DNA from: CBDEGU01 sp965238045
Lineage (GTDB): Bacteria > Acidobacteriota > Terriglobia > Bryobacterales > UBA6623
NCBI GenBank assembly: GCA_965238045.1
Contig: CBDEGU010000010.1
Coordinates: 434,001-498,000, forward strand
Direction: 5' to 3'
Length of the DNA: 64,000 bases
The position numbers and the translations under genes were made by a program. Positions 16,758 through 25,524 of the stretch are shown one piece after another. Each line of letters begins with the position of its first letter. Position 1 is the stretch's first letter. Under the pieces are notes generated by a model. The model ran no database searches. It saw only the letters and a list, made by a program, of their open reading frames with translations, and was not told the origin of the DNA.

Positions 16758-17794
16758 GATGGGTATTCACTTGACTCAGGTATTTTGAAATGGCCCCTAC
16801 ATGTTGTGGTTGTCCGTAGCGCGTGTTGCGGTGCCTCCGACCAGCGACTTGTAGGGCGCCGGTTGCACGGCGACGGCCTGCTGAACCAGGCGGTAGAAGA
16901 GCTTGCCTCGGCTTCTGGACTTGCGGCGGTTGAAGCGGAAGGTGAATTCGTCGAGGTAGTAGTCGAGATGCTCGTGGCTGACGGCTCCTTGATGCGTACC
17001 CAGTATCCAACGCTTCAGTAACGACACCACGCGATGCACGCGGGGGAGCAGTTGAGAGGCTCGTGCCGGTTGCCCGTCCAGGTAGCTCACCTCGTGGCGA
17101 TAGCCGTCGCTTTCGAGTGGCTCGTATCCCAGCCAGCCGTCCGTGTGGACCACGCTGCCGGGTTCGACCGACTCGCCGACGAAGGCCATCAAGCTGTCCC
17201 CAGAGGCGTTCGGAATCGTGCGCATCCGAACTCGTCCGATGCCGGCGCCATCTTCCTCGGCCGCTACTACAATCAGCGCTTTCGCGTCGGTTTGGCGGCC
17301 CCGCACGCCCTCCTCCAGGGCTCCTAAGTAAGTCTCGTCAACCTCAACGCGCCCGCTGAGGCGATCACGTCCGGGCCGCACCATAGCGCGCCGAAGCTTG
17401 TGCAACCAAGTCCAGGCCGTCTTGTAGCTGCCCAGGCCCAACACCCGCTGCAATCCCAATGCACTCGCCCCGTTCTTCTGGCTGGTGAGCCACCACATTG
17501 CTCGAAACCAACTCTGGAGCGGCTTGCGGGTGTCTTGAAAGATTGTGCCTGCTGTCGCCGAAGCTTGATGCCCGCAGCTTGCACACTGCAGCAGCACCGT
17601 GCGCACCGCCCAGGTTTTGTCATGCCCGCATCGCGGACAACGAAAACCCTCCGGCCAGCGGAGTTGACACAGATACTCCCGACAGGCCTGCTCGCTAGCG
17701 AAACGCGCCTCGAACTCGGCCAAATTCCGGGGATAATCTTCCATCGCCCAAGATCCTACATCTTGGGGTCACCTGAGTCAAGTAAATACCCATC
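16758..17794 (-). mobile_element. IS1595-type insertion sequence, copy 1
   Basis: This is a complete 1037-bp element. Its 24-bp terminal inverted repeats begin GATGGGTATTYACTTGACTC on both ends with one difference. It is flanked by an 8-bp direct repeat AAGATAGA (16750-16757 and 17795-17802), the target duplication size expected for IS1595. It encodes one transposase on the minus strand. It is nearly identical to copy 2 (18811-19847); I found one differing base within the transposase gene, and it is synonymous. Confidence 0.95.
16797..17744 (-). CDS. IS1595-family transposase (copy 1)
   Basis: This 315-residue DDE transposase has an N-terminal zinc ribbon with CPRC (about 36-39) and CASC (about 54-57) and an ISXO2-like catalytic domain. 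Acidic residues are visible in VEVDETYLG and VHTDGWLGY, with a third acidic/His-containing block in SHEHLDYYLDEFTFRFNRR. The protein is identical to copy 2. Its 5' end faces the CPBP protease gene, whose coding sequence ends 11 bp from its start codon inside the IS. Confidence 0.95.
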   Translation of the reverse strand: MEDYPRNLAEFEARFASEQACREYLCQLRWPEGFRCPRCGHDKTWAVRTVLLQCASCGHQASATAGTIFQDTRKPLQSWFRAMWWLTSQKNGASALGLQRVLGLGSYKTAWTWLHKLRRAMVRPGRDRLSGRVEVDETYLGALEEGVRGRQTDAKALIVVAAEEDGAGIGRVRMRTIPNASGDSLMAFVGESVEPGSVVHTDGWLGYEPLESDGYRHEVSYLDGQPARASQLLPRVHRVVSLLKRWILGTHQGAVSHEHLDYYLDEFTFRFNRRKSRSRGKLFYRLVQQAVAVQPAPYKSLVGGTATRATDNHNM

Positions 17795-18673
17795 AAGATA
17801 GAAAAACATCGGGGGCACGGCCAGGACGAGGAACACAACCCCTAGCCAGGGCGTGTTCCGAATGTCCGCGGCGCTGTTCCAGAAGTCAGGCAGCGCCCAC
17901 GATGGCAGCACCTCGTACAAGGCCATGACTACACACGCGCTCGCGTTGTTGGCTGCGTGGACAACTACGGGTACGAGAAGTGAACCCGTCTCGATATACA
18001 GTATCGCCATAACAAGACCGAACACGGCGCCTCCGATGACACTCGGTCCGTGGGCAATTCCGAATAGGAGCGAAGACACCCACAACGCGGCCGTCAGGTT
18101 CCATTTCACCGCCCAGCGATGAAGCAGCACGCCGCGAAACAGCGCTTCTTCGACGACAGGACCAAGGACGACTATCTCGAAGGTCGTTACCAAGTTGTAG
18201 AACCACTGATGTTGCTCATTGGCGGCGGTCACGAAGAGTTCCATGCTCAAGAGTTTGTCAAGAACGTGCGGCGCTAAATGGGACAGTGGGTAGGCGACGA
18301 GAAATAACCCGGCCTGACTGAAGACAATCAGAAGCGGCACCAGCTTGAGGGCAGGAAACCAAGTACGTTGCCGGGGCGAGGGTCCCAGAAGTTGGGTCCA
18401 ACTCACTCGACTGTGACGAAGGTACATCCACACGGCCAGGACAACCACGAGATGGGGGATACCGCGCGATAGCAGTTCCCTCAATGAGCTTTCGAGATGC
18501 CAGCCTGGACCGAAAACCTGGATGAGAAAAGAGAAAACTGGGATGACGATAGCGGCAAAGATGAGCCACCCAAACAGGTAGCGCACCCGCATCCGCGAGA
18601 AGGGGTCCGTAACTCCATGGGAAGGGAACCTTGGCCGGGATGTATCGTTTCCTGCCGGGTTTGGGTCCGTCAC
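17756..18673 (-). CDS. CPBP-family intramembrane metalloprotease with IS-derived C-terminus
   Basis: The 305-residue multi-pass membrane protein has the CPBP/Rce1-like motifs: EEALFRG (EExxxR), FGIAHG (FxxxH) and HAANNA (HxxxN/B). At least seven hydrophobic segments surround them. The last 12 codons (DGYLLDSGDPKM, then stop) are encoded by the end of IS copy 1, so the natural C-terminus has been replaced. All three motifs lie well upstream, so activity may survive. Start is a GTG at 18673; an internal ATG after 27 residues, just before the first hydrophobic segment, is an alternative. Upstream 137 bp separate it from IS copy 2. CPBP proteins process prenylated proteins or peptides; the substrate here is unknown. 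Confidence 0.85.
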   Translation of the reverse strand: MTDPNPAGNDTSRPRFPSHGVTDPFSRMRVRYLFGWLIFAAIVIPVFSFLIQVFGPGWHLESSLRELLSRGIPHLVVVLAVWMYLRHSRVSWTQLLGPSPRQRTWFPALKLVPLLIVFSQAGLFLVAYPLSHLAPHVLDKLLSMELFVTAANEQHQWFYNLVTTFEIVVLGPVVEEALFRGVLLHRWAVKWNLTAALWVSSLLFGIAHGPSVIGGAVFGLVMAILYIETGSLLVPVVVHAANNASACVVMALYEVLPSWALPDFWNSAADIRNTPWLGVVFLVLAVPPMFFYLDGYLLDSGDPKM

Positions 18674-18810
18674 GGAGTTCTCGTCAGCTAGCTAAACGTT
18701 AGAGGTGGGCTCGACAAAGTCGGTGACAGGCTACTACTTTTAAGAGCAACGGAGAACGAGAGGTAGTCACCTTGACTGTGAAGGTCTGTGAAGAAGTCAT
18801 TATGATTCAA

Positions 18811-19847
18811 GATGGGTATTTACTTGACTCAGGTGACCCCAAGATGTAGGATCTTGGGCGATGGAAGATTATCCCCGGAATTTGGCCGAGTTCGAGGCGC
18901 GTTTCGCTAGCGAGCAGGCCTGTCGGGAGTATCTGTGTCAACTCCGCTGGCCGGAGGGTTTTCGTTGTCCGCGATGCGGGCATGACAAAACCTGGGCGGT
19001 GCGCACGGTGCTGCTGCAGTGTGCAAGCTGCGGGCATCAAGCTTCGGCGACAGCAGGCACAATCTTTCAAGACACCCGCAAGCCGCTCCAGAGTTGGTTT
19101 CGAGCAATGTGGTGGCTCACCAGCCAGAAGAACGGGGCGAGTGCATTGGGATTGCAGCGGGTGTTGGGCCTGGGCAGCTACAAGACGGCCTGGACTTGGT
19201 TGCACAAGCTTCGGCGCGCTATGGTGCGGCCCGGACGTGATCGCCTCAGCGGGCGCGTTGAGGTTGACGAGACTTACTTAGGAGCCCTGGAGGAGGGCGT
19301 GCGGGGCCGCCAAACCGACGCGAAAGCGCTGATTGTAGTAGCGGCCGAGGAAGATGGCGCCGGCATCGGACGAGTTCGGATGCGCACGATTCCGAACGCC
19401 TCTGGGGACAGCTTGATGGCCTTCGTCGGCGAGTCGGTCGAACCCGGCAGCGTGGTCCACACGGACGGCTGGCTGGGATACGAGCCACTCGAAAGCGACG
19501 GCTATCGCCACGAGGTGAGCTACCTGGACGGGCAACCGGCACGAGCCTCTCAACTGCTCCCCCGCGTGCATCGCGTGGTGTCGTTACTGAAGCGTTGGAT
19601 ACTGGGTACGCATCAAGGAGCCGTCAGCCACGAGCATCTCGACTACTACCTCGACGAATTCACCTTCCGCTTCAACCGCCGCAAGTCCAGAAGCCGAGGC
19701 AAGCTCTTCTACCGCCTGGTTCAGCAGGCCGTCGCCGTCCAACCGGCGCCCTACAAGTCGCTGGTCGGAGGCACCGCAACACGCGCTACGGACAACCACA
19801 ACATGTAGGGGCCATTTCAAAATACCTGAGTCAAGTGAATACCCATC
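18811..19847 (+). mobile_element. IS1595-type insertion sequence, copy 2
   Basis: This complete 1037-bp copy is in opposite orientation to copy 1. It is flanked by its own 8-bp target duplication TGATTCAA (18803-18810 and 19848-19855). Termini are the same 24-bp inverted repeats. Because its duplication differs from that of copy 1, it inserted independently. Confidence 0.95.
18861..19808 (+). CDS. IS1595-family transposase (copy 2)
   Basis: The predicted 315-residue protein is identical to the copy-1 transposase: zinc-ribbon CPRC/CASC, VDETYLG and HTDGWLGY. The genes are intact, with no stop or frameshift, so the element is probably active. Transcription runs away from the CPBP gene. Confidence 0.95.
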   Translation: MEDYPRNLAEFEARFASEQACREYLCQLRWPEGFRCPRCGHDKTWAVRTVLLQCASCGHQASATAGTIFQDTRKPLQSWFRAMWWLTSQKNGASALGLQRVLGLGSYKTAWTWLHKLRRAMVRPGRDRLSGRVEVDETYLGALEEGVRGRQTDAKALIVVAAEEDGAGIGRVRMRTIPNASGDSLMAFVGESVEPGSVVHTDGWLGYEPLESDGYRHEVSYLDGQPARASQLLPRVHRVVSLLKRWILGTHQGAVSHEHLDYYLDEFTFRFNRRKSRSRGKLFYRLVQQAVAVQPAPYKSLVGGTATRATDNHNM

Positions 19848-19913
19848 TGATTCAATACTGTACATCTTCGTGTCGTAGAAAAGTCATAGCTCGTCCCCGA
19901 CTTTCCAGTGTTA

Positions 19914-19964
19914 CTCCGGCCGCGGCGGATGAGCGCCGCGGCCGGTTACGCCTCGCTCCCCGGA
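19914..19964 (+). repeat. 51-bp GC-rich palindromic repeat, copy 2
   Basis: It matches copy 1 at 16477. The core (19916-19945) is a perfect 12-bp inverted repeat, CCGGCCGCGGCG, around the six-base loop GATGAG. An outer ACTCCGG/CCGGAGT pair encloses it. No T-tract follows, so it is not a standard terminator. It lies 31 bp past the stop of the VWA-TPR gene. Confidence 0.65.
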
Positions 19965-19995
19965 GTCACACTCACGCCGGTCATGCTCGCTGAAA

Positions 19996-22374
19996 TCACA
20001 ACAGCGACTTCCAGTCGCCAAGCGACTCTTTAACTTCTTCAACCACTGGAGATTCGGGCCGCAGCCGCAAGAATGTTTCGTGCTCCTCGATGGCGGCCGC
20101 CAGATCGCCTTGCTCGGCATGGATGAGTCCCAGCAAGTAATGCGTCTGCGGAAAATCGGCCGCGTCGCCAGCGCCAGCGATAGCCTGCGCCTGGCTCCGG
20201 GCGGTGTCCAAATCACCGAGGTTGAAATTCGCCAGGGCTTGGAAGAACCGCGCCGCGGTGAGGTCGGGTTTTTCCCGCAGCAGCGCCGCCACGCCGACCG
20301 CGACTTCCGGCCATTTCCCCAGCCTCGCGTCTTGGTTCACAGCCTGCAGCTTCGCGGTCGTACTCCACGTTTCGATCTTCTCCCGCATCGCGCCCGCAAG
20401 CGGCGAGCTGGGTTCGGCATCGAGAAACTCCCGGTACGACTCCGACGCGGCCTGAAATTCCTCCATGGCAGCGAGGATGTCGCCGCGCAGCCGCAACAAA
20501 TCGGGGTACCCGCTTGCCAGGTCTTCTGTCACCGCCCGCTGGAGGGTCTCCGACGCCGCGTCCAGATCTTCTTGATTGAATTGAGCGACGGCCAGGACAT
20601 AGCGCGCCTCGGCGCTCAGCGGATCGAAGTCAGCGACCCACGCCGCCGCCTTCTCGGCTTCCTCCCAGCGGTTCCCCTTCGCCTCCAGCCGCATCAAGTG
20701 CCTGCGCGGGCTCGCATATTGAGCGTCCGTCTCAATCGCCTGTGCGAAGGCAGCCCGGGCATCATCATCCTGTCCCTGCACCGAATGCACAACTCCAGCC
20801 AGATTCCACGCCATCGCAAACCGCGGATAAATCTCCACGGCACTGCCAAGCTCTTCCAGCGCCGTTGAATAATCGGCGGGCGAGAGCCCCACTGCCGCCA
20901 TAGCCGACTCATAGGCGGTGAGCGCCTCGCTGGGAGTGTTTTCCGTCGTCGCGCTAGGTGAGTCACCCGTAGCGCGAAGGCGTGTTTCCGTACCCTGCTC
21001 CTCAATGAATGTTGCGAGTTCCCCTTCGGCGTAATAGCCCCGCCGGTAACTCAATTTCAAGCCCGAACGCCGCGCTTTCACTTTGACTTTGCGAAAGAAA
21101 TTCGGCGGCCTCTTCGGCGGATAGTAGCCCAGCAGATAGTACCCGCCGAGATCTTCATTCATCACGCGGAACACTTTTCCCATATCATTCGCGTTCAGCA
21201 CCGCCTTCCCGCCGGTTTGCTCAGCCAGCATGCGCAAGCCCTGGCGGCTCAAAAAAGACTCTTCTCCCAGTCCGGCCGTGGGGGCCAGGGTTCGCAGCAA
21301 CACTCCAGCCGCCCGACGCTGAGCGGGGCTCGGTGCTGCGGTGGCAAACCGGACCTCAACGCCAATCGTCGAGTGGCTCGACTGGCTTGTTGCATCCAAG
21401 GCCTCCAAACCCCGCGCGTCCACGACATAGAAATGAATTCGCGCCCGCATCGCCTCCCCCCGCAGGCGGCGCATCAGATCGCCATTCTCCATATTCACGA
21501 AGACACCCCGCTGATTACGCAGGCCTTCCTCTCCCAGTTTTCCCTGGTGTTGCGAATACCCCAGAGGCAGGCCGCGGGAGAATAGCACGATGATCTTCTT
21601 CCCCGGATAGCCCGCCAGCGAGCGAATCATATCGACATAACGATAGACCTGCGAGCGGCCCTCCTGATCCTGAAGCATGTTAACGAAACCTTCTTTCGTC
21701 GCCCCGAACCCCTGCTCTTGCAGCATAAGCCGATCCTTCCTGCTGAACTCGGTCCCGCTCCGAAGGTCGGCTCGCAATACTCTCCCGTTCAGACCGGGGG
21801 CGGAAACACGGCCGTCCACCAGGTCCAAGAGATATTGCTTGTCGGCGGAGAAAGCCGTGCCATCCAATGAGACCATCACACCGGCCGGGAGATCTTCGTC
21901 AATAAATTTGCGCACCGCCTTGCGAACCCGCGTCACCTCGTCCGGCCCGACGTGGGAAGCGATGAAAACACGCGTCGCGCGGCGGGGCAGCGCCCTTGCC
22001 GCCGTTGCGCCCGCCGCCTTGGGCCGCCGGGCAGGCCCCGGCAAGCTGGGCCAGCGTATAGCCGCCTCCTCCACCGGACCGGCGACATACTCTAGCGTCG
22101 CAATCGTCTGCGCCACGCCGTTTTCGAGCAGCGTGAAGTCGTCCTTACTCAAGCCCAGGACGGGCCGCCGCTTGGAGTCCGTGACACGAACCTCGACTTC
22201 CATGAAGGCCGTCTCGGAGCGAAAGACGAGCTCTCCTGCGCTAGCCTTGGCGGTACTTGCATCCGAACCCTTCGGCCCGGAATCGCTTGGATCGGCGACC
22301 CGCTGCGCCGATGACAACGCAATCAAGCCCACCGCCAGCGCGGCGCATCGCAAAGTTGTTCTGTAGGCGAGCAT
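19996..22374 (-). CDS. secreted VWFA-related (acidobacterial type) protein with TPR repeats
   Basis: The 792-residue exported protein has a signal peptide (MLAYRTTLRCAALAVGLIALSSAQ). A VWFA-related acidobacterial domain follows (about 50-400), with the opening LVFRSETAFMEVEVRVTDSK and FTLLENGVAQTIATLEY-type strands and a GKKIIVLFSRGLPLG strand. The C-terminal half is helical with tetratricopeptide-like repeats (about 490-790, for example AWNLAGVVHSVQGQDDDARA). ATG 22374 has GAGAGG about 8 bases upstream and is preferred over GTG 22395. A proper MIDAS DxSxS is not evident, so metal-dependent adhesion is doubtful. It is 39 bp downstream of another VWA gene: an operon. Confidence 0.85.
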   Translation of the reverse strand: MLAYRTTLRCAALAVGLIALSSAQRVADPSDSGPKGSDASTAKASAGELVFRSETAFMEVEVRVTDSKRRPVLGLSKDDFTLLENGVAQTIATLEYVAGPVEEAAIRWPSLPGPARRPKAAGATAARALPRRATRVFIASHVGPDEVTRVRKAVRKFIDEDLPAGVMVSLDGTAFSADKQYLLDLVDGRVSAPGLNGRVLRADLRSGTEFSRKDRLMLQEQGFGATKEGFVNMLQDQEGRSQVYRYVDMIRSLAGYPGKKIIVLFSRGLPLGYSQHQGKLGEEGLRNQRGVFVNMENGDLMRRLRGEAMRARIHFYVVDARGLEALDATSQSSHSTIGVEVRFATAAPSPAQRRAAGVLLRTLAPTAGLGEESFLSRQGLRMLAEQTGGKAVLNANDMGKVFRVMNEDLGGYYLLGYYPPKRPPNFFRKVKVKARRSGLKLSYRRGYYAEGELATFIEEQGTETRLRATGDSPSATTENTPSEALTAYESAMAAVGLSPADYSTALEELGSAVEIYPRFAMAWNLAGVVHSVQGQDDDARAAFAQAIETDAQYASPRRHLMRLEAKGNRWEEAEKAAAWVADFDPLSAEARYVLAVAQFNQEDLDAASETLQRAVTEDLASGYPDLLRLRGDILAAMEEFQAASESYREFLDAEPSSPLAGAMREKIETWSTTAKLQAVNQDARLGKWPEVAVGVAALLREKPDLTAARFFQALANFNLGDLDTARSQAQAIAGAGDAADFPQTHYLLGLIHAEQGDLAAAIEEHETFLRLRPESPVVEEVKESLGDWKSLL

Positions 22375-22413
22375 GGTGCGTCCTCTCTCTGTCACTGCCT
22401 CTGCCTCCGGCTG

Positions 22414-24126
22414 CTAGCGAGCCACGAAGCCAGGGCGCGTTCTCACAACCGCGTTCGGCCTTTTCACCTTCACAACGACGTTCCGCCAAGCGCCGTCGAA
22501 CCGCTGGTTCGCGGGATAGTACGCCACGCTGTAGACACTGCGCAACTCCTCGGTCACCCGAGGGAAGATCGGCTTGAGATCGCGAACCGACTTGGCCTCG
22601 AAGAGCTTGCCCCCGGATTGTCTGGCTAACTTCTCCAGGCGATCGCGGGCCATGTGTTTCCACCGCGCGGGACCCGACCCGCCCAAGACGGTCTGCTTAG
22701 GGGCGCCCCGATAGCCGGTGGGACTCGGCATCGACGCCCCAAAGAAGACGTTTGCCGGCTCTAGGAAAATCGGGTAGATCAGCGTATCCATCACCGCCGC
22801 CGCTTGCCTGAGATCCTCAAAGTCCACTTTCGAGGGCACGCCCTCTTGCCGCGAAGAGCCATACCCGATGCCGCTGGAAAACCCCGTCCTGCGAAGCTGA
22901 TTATCCACCCCATCGGAGAGCACAATCAGTGCGTTGCGCTCGCCCGGCCTCTTGCGCAACTCGTAGTCATACGCAAGCACGATAGCGTCGTAAATCGGCG
23001 ACGCTCGCTGTGACGACGGCAGTTGCCGGAGGCGCGACTTTACCAGCTCCTTGTCGCCCGTCAGCGGTGAGATAACGCGAAACAGGTCCGTCGTCAGCGC
23101 ATAGACCGCGACCTTGTCCTGCGGGCGCGCCAGCTCGACGAACCGTTGTGCCGCGACCCGCATCGCGATCCGGTCCTTTTTCGTGCTGCCGCTCCAGTCG
23201 AGCAAGATCGCCAGGTTGAATGGCGCTTCCTCGCTGGCCACCGACGCAATCTGTTGCCCGGCGCCCTCTTCGATGACTTCGAAATCGCCGACGCCGAGCC
23301 CCAGTAGTGGATGCCCCTTGCGGTCGGTCACCGACACCATCAGGTTCACCATCCGAACCTCCGAGCGGAAGACGGCTTCGCCGATCTCTGGAATCGCTAC
23401 CACCGGCTCGACTCCGGCCAGCGGCTCGGCCGCAAGTGTAGCCGCCGGCAGACTAGCCCGCAACTCAACGCACTCGTCCCGTTCGATCAGAATTTCTTCG
23501 AGAACGGCTTCGGCCTGCCAAGGCAGCTTGATGTGTGCATCGTCCGGGATGGGAACGTCACTCAGAACGACCGCGGCCGGCGCCCGCGCCGAGACGACAA
23601 TCTTGCCGTAGTGAATTTCGGTGGCTGGAAAGTGACGAACGATCTTCCACTTCCCGCCACGCATCCGGGGAGCCAGCTTCGGGCCTTCCGGCCCGCGAAA
23701 TTCCGCCGGGGCTTGCTGGGCGGTCAGCTCCAGCTCGGTGGCGCTCCACGGAACAGCCAGTTCCACCTTACCGGTATCGGTCTCCAACTCCGCCCGCGAT
23801 ATGAGCCCCTCAAGCGACAGGAAACCGTCCTTCGTGCGCGCTTCGATCTCGACACCGTAAGGCAGGCTGATTTCGAGATCCACCGCCGCCCCGTCGGCGG
23901 GACGGCACTCGACCGTCATCAATCCCTTTTCCTGACGAATCAGCACATCGCCCGCAACGACCGCGCGCGCCCGGCTGGAGCCCCCCACGCGAACCGCGTC
24001 TTCCGCCACGACGCGGATCGTGATCCCGCCCACCGGGTTGTCAACCCGAACAATGTCCGCGTCGCCAGCCGGCAGCGACAGGCACCAGAACACTCCGGCG
24101 CAAAACGCCTGGATCACACGCCGCAT
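22414..24126 (-). CDS. secreted VWA protein with N-terminal DUF4097-like beta domain
   Basis: The 570-residue product starts at MRRVIQAFCAGVFWCLSLPA, a signal peptide. Residues about 25-210 form a beta-rich region reminiscent of DUF4097 adhesin-like repeats (LPYGVEIEARTKDGFLSLEG). A VWFA-related acidobacterial domain follows with an intact MIDAS motif DWSGSTKK and LIVLSDGVDNQ. It is first in an operon with the VWA-TPR gene. It is a clear paralogue of the gene at 52948-54564, sharing the NPVGxxxxxV start, VFRSxVRMVNLxVxV, FNLAILLDxSGS and YSVAYYPxNQ. ATG 24126 is chosen; an upstream start at 24141 adds five residues. Role unknown; cell-surface adhesion or complex assembly is plausible. Confidence 0.85.
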   Translation of the reverse strand: MRRVIQAFCAGVFWCLSLPAGDADIVRVDNPVGGITIRVVAEDAVRVGGSSRARAVVAGDVLIRQEKGLMTVECRPADGAAVDLEISLPYGVEIEARTKDGFLSLEGLISRAELETDTGKVELAVPWSATELELTAQQAPAEFRGPEGPKLAPRMRGGKWKIVRHFPATEIHYGKIVVSARAPAAVVLSDVPIPDDAHIKLPWQAEAVLEEILIERDECVELRASLPAATLAAEPLAGVEPVVAIPEIGEAVFRSEVRMVNLMVSVTDRKGHPLLGLGVGDFEVIEEGAGQQIASVASEEAPFNLAILLDWSGSTKKDRIAMRVAAQRFVELARPQDKVAVYALTTDLFRVISPLTGDKELVKSRLRQLPSSQRASPIYDAIVLAYDYELRKRPGERNALIVLSDGVDNQLRRTGFSSGIGYGSSRQEGVPSKVDFEDLRQAAAVMDTLIYPIFLEPANVFFGASMPSPTGYRGAPKQTVLGGSGPARWKHMARDRLEKLARQSGGKLFEAKSVRDLKPIFPRVTEELRSVYSVAYYPANQRFDGAWRNVVVKVKRPNAVVRTRPGFVAR

Positions 24127-24723
24127 GCATCGGGTATACATCGTTAGACCTCATCCACTACTCTCGCCGATACTGTAACTGTTATAGCGCAGTTTTATGT
24201 AGCTTCCAGTTCTCCTGGTTCCTATCGGCTAGTTTGCGCTGTCGTCGTTCCGGCGTCAACGGCCCGCCGCTTGTATGTTGTGTGTTTTCACACATAACCC
24301 CCGGCTGCGACTCCCCTGCGTCGATGACGACCGGTCCTCTTTCGCCAGCGGGGGCGGCTCTGTGCCGGCGAAGGAACGAGGAAGGTCAGCCCGCTTTTCT
24401 CACCACGTGGCCGGGCGAAGTGGAGAGGCGAAGTGCGTGAGGAGCCCGTCAGCAGAAGGCGCGCGCCGCTCACGCTGACGAACGGGCTCAAAGCCCTTGC
24501 TGGCGCGATCGAGCCGGCGCCGCGTCGCGAGGAGCCGGTTGTAACCGGCTCCTCGCTCACCTCTTTATCCCTGCCTTGCCACATACAAGGTGGTGAGAAA
24601 TGCGGGCAGAGGCCGTTTCACCTGGCGCGGCCGTTTCATTGACGCCTTTTCCAGTCGGCGGCTACCATGAAAGACTGCTGCTTCCTGTAAAACCTCCCGG
24701 AAGCGCATCTGGAACCCGCCGCT
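24127..24723. other. 597-bp intergenic region upstream of trpC
   Basis: It contains family-1 copy 4 (24388-24608). The left part (24127-24387) should hold the promoter of the VWA operon. The right 115 bp precedes trpC; I looked for an attenuator or leader peptide rich in Trp codons and did not find one. No gene is supported. Confidence 0.55.
24388..24608 (+). repeat. dispersed palindromic repeat, family 1, copy 4
   Basis: This 221-bp copy keeps both termini and the left 80 bp of the family. Its right-centre is replaced by an unrelated segment that includes a GGAGCCGGTT/AACCGGCTCC inverted repeat (24529-24552). The core therefore tolerates substitution while the ends are conserved. Confidence 0.75.
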
Positions 24724-25524
24724 GTGCGCGCCACTGACCTAACGATTCTCGATCAGATCATCGTTCGCAAGCGCGCCGAACTGCTTGCCGAGCAATCCCT
24801 GACTCCCATCGAGCAGCTCGAGGATCTGCAGCGCCCCTTCCGCCGCGGTTTTCGCAAGGCTCTCGAAACACACCGGCCGGCGGTCATTTCCGAGATCAAA
24901 TGCGCCTCTCCCTCCGCCGGACGCATCACCGAAAACTTCGCTCCCGCGAAGATCGCCGCATCCTATGAAGAAGCAGGCGCGGCCGCCCTCTCGGTCCTGA
25001 CCGACGAACAGTTCTTCCAGGGATCGCTCGACCATCTTCAGCAAGCTCGCGAGGCCACCCGCCTGCCGGTGCTGCGCAAGGACTTCACCCTCGGTCGCTA
25101 CCATCTCTTGCAGGCCTCGGCCGCCGGTGCCGACGCCATTCTTCTGATCGTCGCCGCGCTATCGGATTTCGAACTAGGCACCCTCCTTGAGCAGGCCGAT
25201 CAGCTTCAGCTCGACGCGCTGGTCGAAGTGCATGACGAAGCCGAACTCGACCGAGCCATAGCCGCCGGGGCGGAAATCATCGGCGTCAACAACCGTAACT
25301 TGAAAACGCTCGAAGTCTCCCTCGAGACCTCCATCCGCCTGGCCCCGCAAATGCCGCCAGACGTAGTGCGCGTCTCGGAAAGCGGCATCCGCTCGAACGG
25401 CGACATTCTCCGCCTGCTCGACGCGGGCTACCAGGCCTTTCTCGTCGGCGAGAGCCTCATGAAGCAGCCCGACCCGGGAGCGGCGCTCGAAAATCTGATG
25501 GGCGGGTCCGGCGCACATGCCTAG
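24724..25524 (+). CDS. trpC: indole-3-glycerol phosphate synthase
   Basis: TrpC closes the ring of CdRP to indole-glycerol phosphate in tryptophan synthesis. The 266-residue TIM barrel has the catalytic motifs SEIKCASPSAG (Lys and Ser), PVLRKDF, VEVHDEAEL, GVNNRNLKT and SESGI in the expected order. The start is a GTG at 24724. It overlaps trpF by 8 bp, and trpB and trpA follow. trpE, trpG and trpD are not in the window. Confidence 0.96.
   Translation: MRATDLTILDQIIVRKRAELLAEQSLTPIEQLEDLQRPFRRGFRKALETHRPAVISEIKCASPSAGRITENFAPAKIAASYEEAGAAALSVLTDEQFFQGSLDHLQQAREATRLPVLRKDFTLGRYHLLQASAAGADAILLIVAALSDFELGTLLEQADQLQLDALVEVHDEAELDRAIAAGAEIIGVNNRNLKTLEVSLETSIRLAPQMPPDVVRVSESGIRSNGDILRLLDAGYQAFLVGESLMKQPDPGAALENLMGGSGAHA

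Noticed and set aside
16758..19847. Composite transposon carrying the CPBP gene
   Set aside because: Each IS has its own distinct 8-bp target duplication, which shows independent insertions instead of movement as one unit.
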